Assembly: GCF_900102135.1 (NCBI RefSeq)
Contig: NZ_FMVJ01000002.1
Span: 335,709-399,708 of the forward strand
Length of the DNA stretch: 64,000 nucleotides
DNA from: Microvirga guangxiensis
GTDB lineage: Bacteria > Pseudomonadota > Alphaproteobacteria > Rhizobiales > Beijerinckiaceae
Reading direction: 5' to 3'
Shown here: piece by piece, positions 16,385 to 25,791 of the stretch
Layout of the letters: every line of letters begins with the position of its first letter
Position numbering within the stretch: the first letter of the stretch is position 1
Notes under the pieces: model-generated
What the model saw: only the letters and a program-made list of their open reading frames with translations
What the model was told of the DNA's origin: nothing
Databases searched by the model: none
Position numbers and translations under genes: made by a program

Positions 16385-16738
16385 ATGGCAGATATCAAGC
16401 GGATTGGCGTTGCCGCCCGTTACAGCGATCTCGTGATTCATGGGAATACCGCCTATTTCTCCGGATATGTGCCCGAGACCAGCGTGGGACAGTCGGTGAC
16501 CGAACAGACCCGGGACGTGCTGGCGCAGATCGAACAATCCCTGACGGAAATCGGCAGCGACAAGTCCAAGCTCTTGCAGGCCACGATCTGGCTGACGGAC
16601 ATGGCCTCCTATGACGAGATGAACGCCGTGTGGGACGCTTGGGTCGTGCCGGGCCATACGCCTGCGCGAGCCACTGTCCAGGCCAAGCTCGCGAATCCGG
16701 ATTATGCGCTGGAAATCCAGGTGACCGCCGCAGTTTAA
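16385..16738 (+). CDS. ridA: RidA/YjgF family enamine/imine deaminase
   Basis: 117 residues, start at ATG 16385 behind AAAGGAG. Members hydrolyse reactive 2-aminoacrylate and related enamines made by PLP enzymes, protecting the cell from damage. The conserved arginine lies in the PARATVQAKLANPDYALEIQ region near residue 96, and the YFSGYVPE stretch near residue 25 forms the trimer active-site cleft in the family. The gene stands alone between tRNA-Ser and a convergent glycosyltransferase. The exact substrate within the broad RidA group is not decidable from sequence. Confidence 0.87.
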   Translation: MADIKRIGVAARYSDLVIHGNTAYFSGYVPETSVGQSVTEQTRDVLAQIEQSLTEIGSDKSKLLQATIWLTDMASYDEMNAVWDAWVVPGHTPARATVQAKLANPDYALEIQVTAAV

Positions 16739-16758
16739 GCGGATAGCCGCGAAGGCGT

Positions 16759-17553
16759 TCAGGCTCCCTTGGCCTTGTTCGCCTTCGCCAAGGCGTTGAC
16801 GCGCTTCTTCTCGTAGTGCTTCGCCAGACGAAGATGCCGCCAGATGGCGTAGTTCATGGCGATCAGGAAGCCGTAGGTGCCCCGCAGGAAATGCAGGCGC
16901 CCGAAATAGGCTTTGATGAAGGCTGCCGGGAACTCGAAATAAACACGCCACGTAGGAATGGAGACCCCCCTCACCTCGAGGTCATGAGCAAGCTGATCCG
17001 TATAGAGATTCAGCTTGGCGATCTGATCGCCGAGTGAGCGGATGGAGCGGTGGTGGACAAGACCTTTGAGGGTTCCTGTCGACGTACCGGGCTTCAGGTC
17101 CACCCGGTCGTGAACGAGGGAGGACGAATAGCGCCCCGCATCCTTGCGGTAGAGCCGAACGGGCGAAAGGCGATAGGCCAGAGGATGCGGCGCGGCCTCG
17201 CCGGGGTAGGTTTCCGCGATGCGGATGCCATAGGCCTGTCTTGGGGGCTCTCCGTTGGCGAAAAGTGCCTTGATCTCCTCACACAGGGCTGGCGAGAGCT
17301 CTTCGTCCGCGTCCAGGTTGAGTATCCATTCGTGGCGGCACTGATCTTCGCCGAAACGTTTCTGCGGGCCATATCCTGGCCAGGGGTTGAAGATCACCCG
17401 GGCACCCAGCTCTTCCGCCACAGCCTGAGTTCCGTCCGTCGAGCCGGAATCGATCACCACCAGATCGTCCGTCAGGTCGCGGACGGCGCGGATCGTCGCG
17501 CCGATCCGGTCGGCCTCATTCTTGGCGATGATGAAGACGGATAAAGGAAGCAT
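16759..17553 (-). CDS. Family 2 glycosyltransferase, WaaE/KdtX-like
   Basis: 264-residue GT-A fold enzyme, likely adding a sugar to lipopolysaccharide core on the cytoplasmic face of the inner membrane. N-terminal strand PLSVFIIAKNEADRI, nucleotide-sugar site IDSGSTDGT near residues 35-43 and metal-binding NLDADEEL near 78-85. The C-terminal part is basic (KHYEKKRVNALAKANK) and may sit at the membrane. It resembles the LPS beta-1,4-glucosyltransferase group. No other LPS gene is adjacent; a WaaL-like ligase lies 38 kb away. Sugar donor and acceptor are unknown. Confidence 0.85.
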   Translation of the reverse strand: MLPLSVFIIAKNEADRIGATIRAVRDLTDDLVVIDSGSTDGTQAVAEELGARVIFNPWPGYGPQKRFGEDQCRHEWILNLDADEELSPALCEEIKALFANGEPPRQAYGIRIAETYPGEAAPHPLAYRLSPVRLYRKDAGRYSSSLVHDRVDLKPGTSTGTLKGLVHHRSIRSLGDQIAKLNLYTDQLAHDLEVRGVSIPTWRVYFEFPAAFIKAYFGRLHFLRGTYGFLIAMNYAIWRHLRLAKHYEKKRVNALAKANKAKGA

Positions 17554-17636
17554 GGCAACGGGTGCCTAGCGGCCCTCTTCGAGGAACGCAAGAGGTGCCA
17601 AGCCTTTAGCGGAAGCACGCCGGTTCCGTGTGGCTT

Positions 17637-18251
17637 TTAAGCCGCCTGCATCAACCCTTCCGCCTCCATGGCTTTGCGGACCATGGGCCGGTTCGCGACT
17701 TCGTGCATGAAGGCCCGGACGGCGGGATAATCCCCTAGGTCAAGCCGATGGAAACGAGCCCAACTCAGTACGGTGAAGCAATAGGCATCGGCGATCGTGA
17801 ACTTATCGCCCATCAGGTAGGATCGGCCGTCGAGGCACCTGTCGAGATAGGTCAGCTGGCGCTGAAGACACTGAACCGCGAGCCGCCGCGCGGCATCCGG
17901 CATGAGCCTGTCCCAGAGCGGGCCGAACCCCTTGTGTAGTTCGGTGCCGATGAAGCCGACCCATTCCTGAACCCTGTAGCGATCGAACGAGCCTGGAGCC
18001 GGCAGGAGGCGGCGATCGGGGACGTGATCGGCGAGGTATTCCAGAATCACGGACACTTCAGTCAGCACTTCCCCGTTCCGCAAGGCCAGCGCCGGCACGT
18101 TCCCCTTGGGATTGACCTTGCAGAAGCGAAGTCCTGAAGCGGTCGTTTGTGTATTCAGATCGACCCTGTCGAACTCGACTTCCAGTCCGGCCTCATGGAT
18201 CACAATATGAGGTGCAAGCGAAGACGCACCGGGGCTGTAGTAGAGCTTCAT
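17637..18251 (-). CDS. Glutathione S-transferase
   Basis: 204 residues from ATG 18251, chosen because the thioredoxin-like N-terminus MKLYYSPGASSLAPHI begins there. Beta-class-like: serine/alanine-rich active-site stretch YYSPGASS, the cis-proline segment NPKGNVPAL near 52, and the glutathione-contacting EVSVILEYLAD near 68. A helical C-terminal domain follows. Cytosolic detoxification enzyme; electrophile substrate unknown. The upstream stretch 18283-18358 is unusually AT-rich for this window and probably holds its promoter, though I could not fix a clear -35/-10 pair. Confidence 0.88.
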   Translation of the reverse strand: MKLYYSPGASSLAPHIVIHEAGLEVEFDRVDLNTQTTASGLRFCKVNPKGNVPALALRNGEVLTEVSVILEYLADHVPDRRLLPAPGSFDRYRVQEWVGFIGTELHKGFGPLWDRLMPDAARRLAVQCLQRQLTYLDRCLDGRSYLMGDKFTIADAYCFTVLSWARFHRLDLGDYPAVRAFMHEVANRPMVRKAMEAEGLMQAA

Positions 18252-18358
18252 ATTCCGTTTCCCCACTCCCGCGCCCCCACGGAAAGTTACGATTTTAAAA
18301 CGTCATAACAATGCATTTGTTTATAAGGCAGCCCATATCAAATTGTAGTTATGTTATC

Positions 18359-19192
18359 TCATTTTAAGGCAGGATCATGGCCGGATGAGAGGAGTTCTCG
18401 TTCCGGTTCGCTTGTACGTTCAGAAACCTGATGGTTGCGGACCCGCAACTCCGCGAGCAGCGGGAAATGATCGGAGGCTACCCGCGTAAGAGGGTTCCGC
18501 ACTGGCCCGGCATTCACGACCTCCACCGACTTGGTGACGAAGACATGATCGAGGCGCAGCACAGGGGCACGAGTATGGAAAGTTGGCTGAGGCTCGCCGT
18601 GAGAGTTCGAAAGCTGCGCATCCTGCAAGCGGTTGGCGATCATGCGGTAGGAGCGTGAATACGGCGGCGCGTTGAAATCGCCGAGAAGAACCGCCGGATC
18701 CGCGCATTCAGGGTGACTTATCCAATCGCTTCCCACGAGCGCGTTGGCTTGTGTGCGCCGCTCGCCGGAGCGGAGGGAAAGATGGGCATTGATGACATTG
18801 ACCTTTTGTCCGTCAATTTCCGTGCAGACCCATAGAGCGCTGCGTTTCTCGAAGGACGGCTTCGTCGATTGCGTCGGCAGGCGGCCGGATTTCACCAGAC
18901 GGGCGGGGTGTTTGGACAGAACGGCGATACCATATTGCTCGCCGAGAATGCGGATCGTAGGCTGGAAGTAGAGATCCATGCCAAGCCTGTCCGCTACGGT
19001 TGCGGCTTGATCGATCTCCCCTGCACGCGTGCGGCCGACACGCACTTCTTGGAGCGCGACGATATCGGCCTCGCAGGAGGCGATGACCTCGGCGATCCGC
19101 GTCGGCGAAACTTTTCTGTCGGTGCCCAGCCAGCGGTGAACGTTATAGGTGAGGATCCGGAAGGGTCGCCCCTGTTTATCGCTGTGATTCAA
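18359..19192 (-). CDS. Endonuclease/exonuclease/phosphatase (EEP) family protein
   Basis: 277 residues, TTG start without a convincing ribosome binding site, so the N-terminus is uncertain by a few codons. EEP motifs in order: ILTYNVHRWLG near 13, ADIVALQEV near 43 (the catalytic Glu), NVINAHLSL near 132, LLGDFNAPP near 168, and the closing ASDHFPLLAEL near 245. The family hydrolyses phosphodiesters of nucleic acids, lipids or inositol phosphates with magnesium. No signal peptide. Divergent from the copper ATPase gene, with the 19338 operator between them. Substrate cannot be assigned. Confidence 0.82.
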   Translation of the reverse strand: MNHSDKQGRPFRILTYNVHRWLGTDRKVSPTRIAEVIASCEADIVALQEVRVGRTRAGEIDQAATVADRLGMDLYFQPTIRILGEQYGIAVLSKHPARLVKSGRLPTQSTKPSFEKRSALWVCTEIDGQKVNVINAHLSLRSGERRTQANALVGSDWISHPECADPAVLLGDFNAPPYSRSYRMIANRLQDAQLSNSHGEPQPTFHTRAPVLRLDHVFVTKSVEVVNAGPVRNPLTRVASDHFPLLAELRVRNHQVSERTSEPERELLSSGHDPALK

Positions 19193-19337
19193 AGGTCAGT
19201 ACCGGCTCGAACGATGGTGAATGTAGGTAGGAACGATAGCCAAAGGAGTGACTGGTTGGCGACCTATGGCGCAAACGTGTCGGATCAATGACCCATCATC
19301 GGCCAGAGTTCCGGCATGAGGCAAATGCAGCCCTCCC

Positions 19338-19368
19338 TTGACCTTCCTATGATTGGAAGGATTACACA
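19338..19368 (+). promoter_or_regulatory. CueR-type operator/promoter of copA
   Basis: -35 TTGACC (19338-19343) and -10 TACACA (19363-19368) are separated by 19 bases, the long spacer typical of MerR-family promoters. Within it lies CCTTCC-N7-GGAAGG (19342-19360), matching the CueR box. The regulator is encoded right after copA. Confidence 0.85.
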
Positions 19369-19400
19369 TTGGCCCCATATCATGAATCAGGAGATTCAAC

Positions 19401-21929
19401 ATGGTCGCCAATCGTTCCGCCACTCAGAACAGCTTCGACATCTCCGTCGAAGGAATGAGTTGCGCATCCTGCGTCGGGCGGGTCGAGAAGGCTGTAAAAT
19501 CCGTCGAGGGCGTGACGGCCGCCAACGTCAACCTGGCGACGGAGCGTGTGCATGTCACCTTCGCGTCGGACAAGGGCGATCCTCGGGCCGTAACGGAGGC
19601 GATCCGCAATGCCGGCTATGAGCCCTCGGACAGCCAGGTCGATCTCACGATCCAGGGCATGACCTGCGCCTCCTGCGTGGCGCGGGTGGAAAAGGCTCTC
19701 AAGCGCGTTCCAGGGGTGACCGAAGCGAATGTGAATCTCGCGACTGAGCGCGCCTCGGTGCGCTATTTCGGCGGCACCGACGTGATCGGCCGGCTGATAC
19801 AGGCAGTGGATGCGACGGGCTACGCGGCCAAGGAAATCCGCCAGGATGCCGACCGTACGGATCGTGAGCGTGCGGCCAGGGAGGCCGAGATCGCGGCTCT
19901 GAGGCGTTCGTTCGCGCTTGCGGCTATCCTTACCCTGCCTGTCTTCGTGGTGGAGATGGGCTCGCACTTCATCACCCCGGTCCACGACTGGGTGATGAAC
20001 AATATCGGCCACCAGAACAGCTGGTATCTGCAATTCGCGCTCACCACCCTCGTGCTGTTTGGTCCAGGCCTTCGCTTCTTCAGGAAGGGCGTTCCTGCCC
20101 TCCTTCGTTGGGCGCCCGACATGAACTCTCTGGTCGTGCTCGGCACGAGCGCGGCCTATGCCTATTCGGTCGTCGCGACCTTCCTGCCCAATCTCCTTCC
20201 TGCCGGCATGATCAATGTCTATTTCGAGGCGGCGGCCGTTATCGTGACGCTGATCCTGCTCGGCCGCTTTCTGGAGGCCAAAGCGAAGGGGCGCACATCG
20301 GAAGCGATCAAGCGCCTCATCGGCCTTGCTCCGAAAACCGCGCGCATAATGCGCAATGGCGAAGCCCTGGAGATCCCCCTCGATCAGGTGCAGATCGGCG
20401 ATATCGTGCAGGTGCGCCCCGGAGAGAAGGTGCCTGTGGATGGCGAGGTGGTCGAAGGATCTTCTTTCGTCGACGAATCCATGATCACCGGCGAGCCCCT
20501 GCCCGTGCAGAAAGCGCAGGCTTCGGAGGTGGTCGGCGGCACCATCAACAAGACCGGCAGCTTCACATTCCGCGCCACTCGCATCGGTGCGGATACAGTG
20601 CTTTCGCAGATCATCCGCATGGTCGAGCAGGCGCAGGGCTCGAAACTGCCGATCCAGGCGATGGTCGACAGGATCACCTCATGGTTCGTGCCCGCCGTCA
20701 TGGCCGCAGCGGCGCTGACCTTCGTCGTCTGGCTGATCTTCGGCCCCGAACCGGCGACGACGTTCGCCCTTGTGAATGCGGTCGCCGTGCTCATCATCGC
20801 CTGTCCCTGCGCGATGGGATTGGCGACGCCGACCTCGATCATGGTCGGCACCGGACGGGCCGCGGAACTCGGTGTGCTCTTCCGCCAGGGCGAAGCGCTG
20901 CAGAGCCTGAAGGGGATCGGCGTTGTCGCATTCGACAAGACCGGCACGCTCACTCAGGGCCGCCCCGACCTGACGGATTTCGTGACGTCGGAAGCCTTCT
21001 CCGACATGGAAACCCTGCGCCTCGTCGCCGCCGTCGAAGCGCGCTCCGAACACCCGATCGCACAAGCCATCGTCGCCGCTGCGGAGCGCCGGGGCATTGA
21101 TCTGCCTGCAACCGACAGCTTCGAGGCCGTCCCCGGTTTCGGCGTTTCCGCCGTGATCGAAGGGCGCAAGGTCGATGTCGGTGCGGACCGTTTCATGCAA
21201 AAGCTCGGGCTTGATGTCACCACCTTTGCTGATACGGCAGCGCGCCTCGGCGCGGAGGGCAAGAGCCCGCTCTACGCCGCCATCGACGGCAAGCTCGCAG
21301 CGACCATCGCTGTTGCCGATCCCATCAAGGATTCCACCTCCGAAGCCATTGCCGCATTGCACGCTCTCGGACTGAAGGTGGCCATGATCACGGGAGACAA
21401 CCGCAGGACGGCGGAAGCCATTGCACGGCGCATCGGCATCGACGAGGTGGTGGCGGAAGTGTTGCCGGAGGGCAAGGTGGAAGTGGTCAAGCGCCTGCGC
21501 CAGGCACACGGTCACATCGCCTTCGTTGGTGACGGCATCAACGATGCGCCCGCTCTGGCTGAAGCCGATATCGGCATCGCCATCGGCACGGGCACCGACA
21601 TCGCCATCGAAAGCGCCGATGTGGTGCTCATGTCCGGCGACGTGCGCGGTGTCGTGAATGCGATTGCGCTCTCGAAGGCGACGATCCGCAATATCCAGCA
21701 GAACCTGTTCTGGGCCTTTGCCTATAACGTGGTGCTGATCCCCGTTGCGGCGGGCGTGCTTTATCCCATCGACGGCACCCTGCTCTCGCCCATCGTAGCG
21801 GCAGCCGCCATGGCGCTTTCTAGCGTCTTCGTGGTGGGCAATGCGCTGCGGCTGCGCCGCTTCAAGGCGCCAGTCCAATCCCAACCGCAATCAGCTCCCA
21901 CAACTCGAACCGTGGAAGGTGTGGCATGA
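19401..21929 (+). CDS. copA: Copper-exporting P1B-type ATPase
   Basis: 842-residue inner-membrane ATPase that pumps Cu(I) to the periplasm. Two N-terminal heavy-metal domains have CXXC at C21/C24 and C89/C92. Membrane helices follow from about 165, the TGE actuator motif is near 365 (MITGEPLP), and the transport-site CPC is at 468-470. The phosphorylated D512 is in DKTGT, and the hinge GDGINDAP lies near 710. Start ATG has AGGAG ahead. Controlled by the CueR-type promoter at 19338 and overlapping cueR by ATGA, so sensor and pump are made together. Confidence 0.96.
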   Translation: MVANRSATQNSFDISVEGMSCASCVGRVEKAVKSVEGVTAANVNLATERVHVTFASDKGDPRAVTEAIRNAGYEPSDSQVDLTIQGMTCASCVARVEKALKRVPGVTEANVNLATERASVRYFGGTDVIGRLIQAVDATGYAAKEIRQDADRTDRERAAREAEIAALRRSFALAAILTLPVFVVEMGSHFITPVHDWVMNNIGHQNSWYLQFALTTLVLFGPGLRFFRKGVPALLRWAPDMNSLVVLGTSAAYAYSVVATFLPNLLPAGMINVYFEAAAVIVTLILLGRFLEAKAKGRTSEAIKRLIGLAPKTARIMRNGEALEIPLDQVQIGDIVQVRPGEKVPVDGEVVEGSSFVDESMITGEPLPVQKAQASEVVGGTINKTGSFTFRATRIGADTVLSQIIRMVEQAQGSKLPIQAMVDRITSWFVPAVMAAAALTFVVWLIFGPEPATTFALVNAVAVLIIACPCAMGLATPTSIMVGTGRAAELGVLFRQGEALQSLKGIGVVAFDKTGTLTQGRPDLTDFVTSEAFSDMETLRLVAAVEARSEHPIAQAIVAAAERRGIDLPATDSFEAVPGFGVSAVIEGRKVDVGADRFMQKLGLDVTTFADTAARLGAEGKSPLYAAIDGKLAATIAVADPIKDSTSEAIAALHALGLKVAMITGDNRRTAEAIARRIGIDEVVAEVLPEGKVEVVKRLRQAHGHIAFVGDGINDAPALAEADIGIAIGTGTDIAIESADVVLMSGDVRGVVNAIALSKATIRNIQQNLFWAFAYNVVLIPVAAGVLYPIDGTLLSPIVAAAAMALSSVFVVGNALRLRRFKAPVQSQPQSAPTTRTVEGVA

Positions 21930-22372
21930 ATATCGGACAGGCAGCCTCCGCCTCCGGCGTCTCCGCCAAGATGATCCGCTACTACGAATCCATCGGGCTC
22001 ATCCCGAAGACCATCCGCACGGAATCGGGCTACCGGGTCTATTCCGATCACGACGTGCATACGCTGCGCTTCATCCGGCGGGCTCGCGATCTCGGCTTCT
22101 CGGTGGAGCAGATCGCCGATCTCGTGTCGTTATGGCGCGACCGCGAACGCGCGAGCAAGGACGTGAAGACGATTGCGCTCGATCATGTCGCCGTGCTCGA
22201 GCGCAAGATCCGCGAGTTGCAGGACATGGCTTCGACCCTCAAGCATCTCGCCGAGAATTGCTGTGGGGATTCACGCCCGCATTGTCCTATTCTCGAGGAG
22301 CTTGCGAGCGAGGAACCGTTGCCCGTTCACGCCAAGGCAGACGCGAAGTTCGGCGCTTTGGGCAAGGCTTAA
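21926..22372 (+). CDS. cueR: Cu(I)-responsive MerR-family regulator
   Basis: 148 residues. Winged-helix DNA-binding domain at 1-70 ([21 protein letters not shown]), a long dimerisation helix to about 108, and metal-binding C112 and C120 ([13 protein letters not shown]) at the positions known for E. coli CueR; an extra C113 is present. It activates copA by untwisting the 19-base spacer promoter when Cu(I) is bound. The start overlaps copA; its stop overlaps the stop of the convergent phosphatase gene by four bases. HmrR is the name used for the rhizobial version. Confidence 0.93.
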   Translation: MNIGQAASASGVSAKMIRYYESIGLIPKTIRTESGYRVYSDHDVHTLRFIRRARDLGFSVEQIADLVSLWRDRERASKDVKTIALDHVAVLERKIRELQDMASTLKHLAENCCGDSRPHCPILEELASEEPLPVHAKADAKFGALGKA

Positions 22373-22947
22373 ACCGCCATCTCCACCTCGCGGCCGCGGC
22401 CGAGTTCCTTCATCCACTGCGCGAATTCCGGCTTGCGGCTGATCTGGCGTCCATAGTGGCGGCGCAGAGCATCGACGAGGCGTCCATTGCGTGACAGCAT
22501 ATCATCCGCAAAGGCGATCATACGCGAGTTGGGCCAAGCCTGAGGCCTGATCTCCAAAAGACGCTCGAACAACCTCTCCTCGTTCTCGTCCACATTCGTC
22601 TGCGTCATCAGCGTTACCATCGCCGCCGTCGAGCGCGAGATGCCCATGTGGCAATGGACGAGAAGGTGCCCTTCCGCGCGCTCGACCTTGCCTGCCGCTA
22701 CATCATCTCCGAAACGCAGTACCGCTTCCACATGCTCAGGCTGCGGAAGGATCATGCCGTCGATGGGATTGATGATGTCGTGGAAGCGCAAGATCGTGCG
22801 GTAGTGCGGATCGTAGGCGCTGAAGGCATCCGGATCGGGATGGTCAGGATCGAGAATCGAGAGCACATGCGTGACGGCCCTCTCCTTCTGCTCCGGCAAT
22901 TCGGAAATTCCGCAGACCGTCAGCATGGAAATGGAGAGAGATTGCAT
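22369..22947 (-). CDS. Dual-specificity/tyrosine phosphatase-like protein
   Basis: 192 residues from ATG 22947 (AAAAGG ahead); an in-frame start at 22986 would add 13 residues. The PTP signature CX5R is intact at C99-R105 (HCHMGISRS), and a possible general-acid region lies near FHDIINPIDG (55-64). Related to rhizobial tyrosine-protein phosphatases of the DSP type without close functional data. Cytosolic, no signal peptide. It is convergent with cueR. An 8-base inverted repeat at 23041-23066 lies about 95 bases upstream of its start and could be an operator for it or for the divergent gene. Confidence 0.82.
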   Translation of the reverse strand: MQSLSISMLTVCGISELPEQKERAVTHVLSILDPDHPDPDAFSAYDPHYRTILRFHDIINPIDGMILPQPEHVEAVLRFGDDVAAGKVERAEGHLLVHCHMGISRSTAAMVTLMTQTNVDENEERLFERLLEIRPQAWPNSRMIAFADDMLSRNGRLVDALRRHYGRQISRKPEFAQWMKELGRGREVEMAV

Positions 22948-23040
22948 TGCAAAACCTTTTGGATGTTGAAGCTGTGTCTTCATCACGGCTTCGTGAGGAT
23001 CTTGTACCCACTAAAGCGAAATAAATCCAATCCAATCAAA

Positions 23041-23066
23041 CGATTGTGGCCTTTTGATCACAATCG
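23041..23066. promoter_or_regulatory. Inverted repeat in divergent promoter region
   Basis: CGATTGTG and CACAATCG, 8-base arms separated by 10 bases, between the phosphatase and L,D-transpeptidase genes. Spacing and symmetry fit a dimeric regulator site. No regulator is linked. Confidence 0.4.
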
Positions 23067-23203
23067 GACACAGCCACATTTCCGCCACCTCGTTAACACC
23101 TTGTGGACACTGCCGGAACTATGAACTCTCTTTAAGAGTAATGCCACCGGACCAAGTTCCGACGGCACACGCCAAAAACCAGAAACTGTGAGCCTCCCCA
23201 CTG

Positions 23204-23932
23204 ATGTTTGCTCTCCCGGCCCCAAGCTTCTCTTCGTTGCGGAACGCGATCCGCTTTTGCGTCCTGGCCCTCCCGCTGGCGTTGGCTGCCTGCGTGACTT
23301 CCCCGCCCCCGCAGCAAGCCATCCGCAGTATCGATCCGGCCTACATGGCCATGTATGGCGCGCGCCCCGACGAGAAGCATCCGCTTCCGGCAACCGATAT
23401 CAGCGAAGTGGATCCGCGCTTCCTGCGCCGTGAGGTCGCCTATTATGGCCGCGAGGAACCCGGCACGATCGTGGTCGATACGGCTGCTCGCTACCTCTAC
23501 CTCGTGCGCGAGGGCGGCCGCGCAATCCGCTACGGAATCGGCGTCGGCAAGGAAGGCATGGCGTGGTCCGGCCGCGCCGTGATCGGCCGCAAGGCCATGT
23601 GGCCGAACTGGACACCGACTGCCGCGATGATCAAGCGCGAACCCGAGCGCAACGCGAAATGGGCTGGCGGCATGGCTGGCGGCCTCGACAACCCCCTCGG
23701 CGCCCGTGCGCTCTATCTCTACAGTAACGGCAGAGACACCATGTACCGCATCCACGGTACGACCGAACCCTGGTCCATTGGCCAGTCGGTGTCCTCGGGC
23801 TGCATCCGCCTGTTCAATCAGGACATCATCGACCTCTACAGCCGCGTGCCAACGGGCTCCCCGGTGGTGGTGCTTCAGGGCACGTCTCTCCCGGATGTCG
23901 AACAGGATCAACAACGCGTCTCGTATTACTGA
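23204..23932 (+). CDS. L,D-transpeptidase (YkuD domain), lipoprotein
   Basis: 242 residues. A lipoprotein signal with lipobox ending at C30 (LALAAC) suggests membrane anchoring facing the periplasm. The YkuD catalytic domain is at about 87-225, with H184 (YRIHGT) and C200/R202 in SVSSGCIRLF. It forms 3-3 peptidoglycan cross-links or attaches proteins to the wall. Such short lipoprotein forms occur in multiple copies in Rhizobiales. Start ATG 23204 has only a weak ribosome binding site. A strong terminator follows at 23959, so it is monocistronic. Confidence 0.9.
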   Translation: MFALPAPSFSSLRNAIRFCVLALPLALAACVTSPPPQQAIRSIDPAYMAMYGARPDEKHPLPATDISEVDPRFLRREVAYYGREEPGTIVVDTAARYLYLVREGGRAIRYGIGVGKEGMAWSGRAVIGRKAMWPNWTPTAAMIKREPERNAKWAGGMAGGLDNPLGARALYLYSNGRDTMYRIHGTTEPWSIGQSVSSGCIRLFNQDIIDLYSRVPTGSPVVVLQGTSLPDVEQDQQRVSYY

Positions 23933-23958
23933 ACGGGCGCATCATGGATGGAAACAAG

Positions 23959-23989
23959 GGGCTGGCCGCTGGCCGGCCCTTTTCTTTAT
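23959..23989 (+). terminator. Rho-independent terminator of the L,D-transpeptidase gene
   Basis: 9-base stem GGGCTGGCC/GGCCGGCCC (one G-T pair), 3-base loop, followed by TTTTCTTT. Confidence 0.82.
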
Positions 23990-24039
23990 CGGCAGCCTTT
24001 CCTGATGTATGATGGCTGCGTCTCTACTGGAGGCACGCC

Positions 24040-24243
24040 ATGACTGTCGAACGCGCGATCCTTCTCACCGTCGGCGGACTTATCATCGTCAGCGTCCTGC
24101 TCGCGGTCTACGTCAATATCAACTGGCTCTGGCTGACCGGAATCCTCGGAGCCCACCTCGTGCAGGCATCGTTCACGGGCCTTTGCCCGGTCGTGATGAT
24201 GTTCAAGCGGCTTGGGCTTCCAAGCAAGCCCGGTTTTACCTGA
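24040..24243 (+). CDS. DUF2892 (YgaP-type) membrane protein
   Basis: 67 residues with GGAGG ahead of ATG. Two hydrophobic helices (about 5-27 and 30-50) and the family ending AHLVQASFTGLCPVVMMFKRLG. DUF2892 domains are also found fused to rhodanese in E. coli YgaP; here the domain stands alone. Function unknown, possibly linked to thiol chemistry through the conserved cysteine in GLCP. The following DUF1622 gene is on the same strand with 75 bases between. Confidence 0.82.
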   Translation: MTVERAILLTVGGLIIVSVLLAVYVNINWLWLTGILGAHLVQASFTGLCPVVMMFKRLGLPSKPGFT

Positions 24244-24318
24244 GGTTTTCCCTACCCCTGGTGCCCCTGGCTCTCTGTCCTATGAATCAATGTCCATGCT
24301 CCTCGCAAAGGATTGCCC

Positions 24319-24711
24319 ATGGACGACTGGTTCCAGCAGGCGTTGCGGCTCACGACGCGCGTGATTGAAGTGGGCGGCATCGCCGTCATCGTGCTCGGCA
24401 CCCTGGGGGCGACGATCGCCGTCCTCTGGCAGGTTTTACAGGGGCGCCGGAGCGAGGATGCCTTCAATCTCTACCGGTCCAATCTCGGACGCGCGATTCT
24501 GCCCGGCCTCGAGTTCCTGGTTGCCGCCGATATCATCAATACGGTCGCCATCGAGCCATCGCTCCAGAGCCTTCTCATCCTTGGCGGCATCGTGCTCATC
24601 CGCACGTTCTTGAGCTTCTCTCTCGAAGTCGAGATCGAGGGACGATGGCCATGGGACCGGCACAAGGGCGAGCGCTCCTTTGCGGTGCCGGTGAACACGC
24701 AAAGAGATTGA
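24319..24711 (+). CDS. DUF1622 membrane protein
   Basis: 130 residues, start at ATG 24319 with AAGGA six bases ahead; a TTG two codons earlier is less likely. Three hydrophobic segments: about 17-42, 62-80 and 88-105. The family signature RSNLGRAILPGLEFLVAADIIN is present near residues 53-74, and the cytosolic tail is charged. Function unknown. It may be co-transcribed with the DUF2892 gene upstream; a structured but T-poor stretch follows at 24754. Confidence 0.82.
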   Translation: MDDWFQQALRLTTRVIEVGGIAVIVLGTLGATIAVLWQVLQGRRSEDAFNLYRSNLGRAILPGLEFLVAADIINTVAIEPSLQSLLILGGIVLIRTFLSFSLEVEIEGRWPWDRHKGERSFAVPVNTQRD

Positions 24712-24947
24712 CGACGTAACGTAAAGCCCTTAGGACAGGATTCCGGGCCGCAAGCCGACGCCGCCCTTCCAGCGTCCGTCGGCTCCACAATCTGCCATTC
24801 TCAGCGTTTCATCCGCATGGATGGCGTGCGTTTGCGCACATCAGCGCGCGATCCACTCCGGCAGGTTTCCCTTGCAAGTTCGAAGCAGCCCTCTGTTTGC
24901 TCTCACGTCATGGCGTGACAGGCTGCTTGCAATGACAGCTTTCTGCT

Positions 24948-25757
24948 ATGACGAGTTTTGAAACAGGCACTTTCCTGAACCGAATCCCTTTCGTGAAGAT
25001 TGGCTCAGGCTCCAACCCCATCGTCGTCCTGAACGGTGGACAGGCCTTCGTGCGCCGTCCGACGCCCGCACACGCGCAAAGAGACGCCAAGCGCATCGCG
25101 CGGCTCCTGCCGCCTCACCGTCCGATCTATGTGCTGGGCTACGATTCCTCGCCGCCTCCAGGCTACAGCATCCACACGATTGTGAAGGACGTGGAGCGGA
25201 TCCTCCGGGACGAGACCGGTCCTGCCAGCGTGATGGGCATTTCCTTCGGCGGCTTCGTGGCGGCACGCCTTGCCGCGGATCATCCCGCTCTCGTGAAAAG
25301 CCTGATCCTGATGGTGAGCGCGCATCGCTTCTCGTCTGAGGGCCGCCGCAGCGTCGACCGGCAGATCGAGTGCGCCTGGCAGGGCGATTTCGAAGGCTTC
25401 CTGAAGGAGTTCGGCCTCGTCTTCCGTCGCCCCTGGCTCAACTGGCTGCTGCGCCTGCGCTTCCGGCAGGAAAGGGAGAGGCTTCACGAGACGATGAACG
25501 ACCCCGCCATCATCGTGCGCGGTCTTCACGCGGTGGCAGGCGATGATTTTGGCAAGGACCCGTCATGGCTCCAGGCCATCCAGCCCCCTACCCTCATCGT
25601 CGGCGCCACGCGCGACCCGTTCTTCGATGTGGAGGCCATGGAGGAAACAGCCCGCCTGATCGCCGGCGCGCAGCTCAAGCTGTTCAACGGCGAAACGCAC
25701 ATGCTGCCCATCGAGCGGGCGCGGGATGTCGCGAAGGTGGTCAGAGATTTTCTCTAA
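24948..25757 (+). CDS. Alpha/beta-hydrolase
   Basis: 269 residues. The nucleophile elbow GISFGG has S99, the acid is probably the Asp of ATRDPFFDVE near 222, and the histidine lies in GETHMLP near 248. No signal peptide, so cytosolic. A general ester or amide hydrolase; the substrate is not indicated. ATG 24948 has no obvious ribosome binding site, so the start may shift. It converges on purC, and an 11-base hairpin at 25761-25791 separates the two. Confidence 0.78.
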   Translation: MTSFETGTFLNRIPFVKIGSGSNPIVVLNGGQAFVRRPTPAHAQRDAKRIARLLPPHRPIYVLGYDSSPPPGYSIHTIVKDVERILRDETGPASVMGISFGGFVAARLAADHPALVKSLILMVSAHRFSSEGRRSVDRQIECAWQGDFEGFLKEFGLVFRRPWLNWLLRLRFRQERERLHETMNDPAIIVRGLHAVAGDDFGKDPSWLQAIQPPTLIVGATRDPFFDVEAMEETARLIAGAQLKLFNGETHMLPIERARDVAKVVRDFL

Positions 25758-25760
25758 GGA

Positions 25761-25791
25761 GAACCTGGCTCAGAAATACGGAGCCAGGTTC
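25761..25791. terminator. Bidirectional hairpin overlapping the purC 3' end
   Basis: 11-base stem (GAACCTGGCTC/GAGCCAGGTTC) with a 9-base loop, between convergent genes. One arm lies within the last codons of purC. No long T-run. Confidence 0.5.

Noticed and set aside
20679-21890. 403-codon open frame on the minus strand
   Set aside because: Antisense to copA, which has all P-type ATPase motifs.
24754-24785. GCCGACG...CGTCGGC hairpin after the DUF1622 gene
   Set aside because: Imperfect stem, long loop and no T-run; could be chance in GC-rich DNA.
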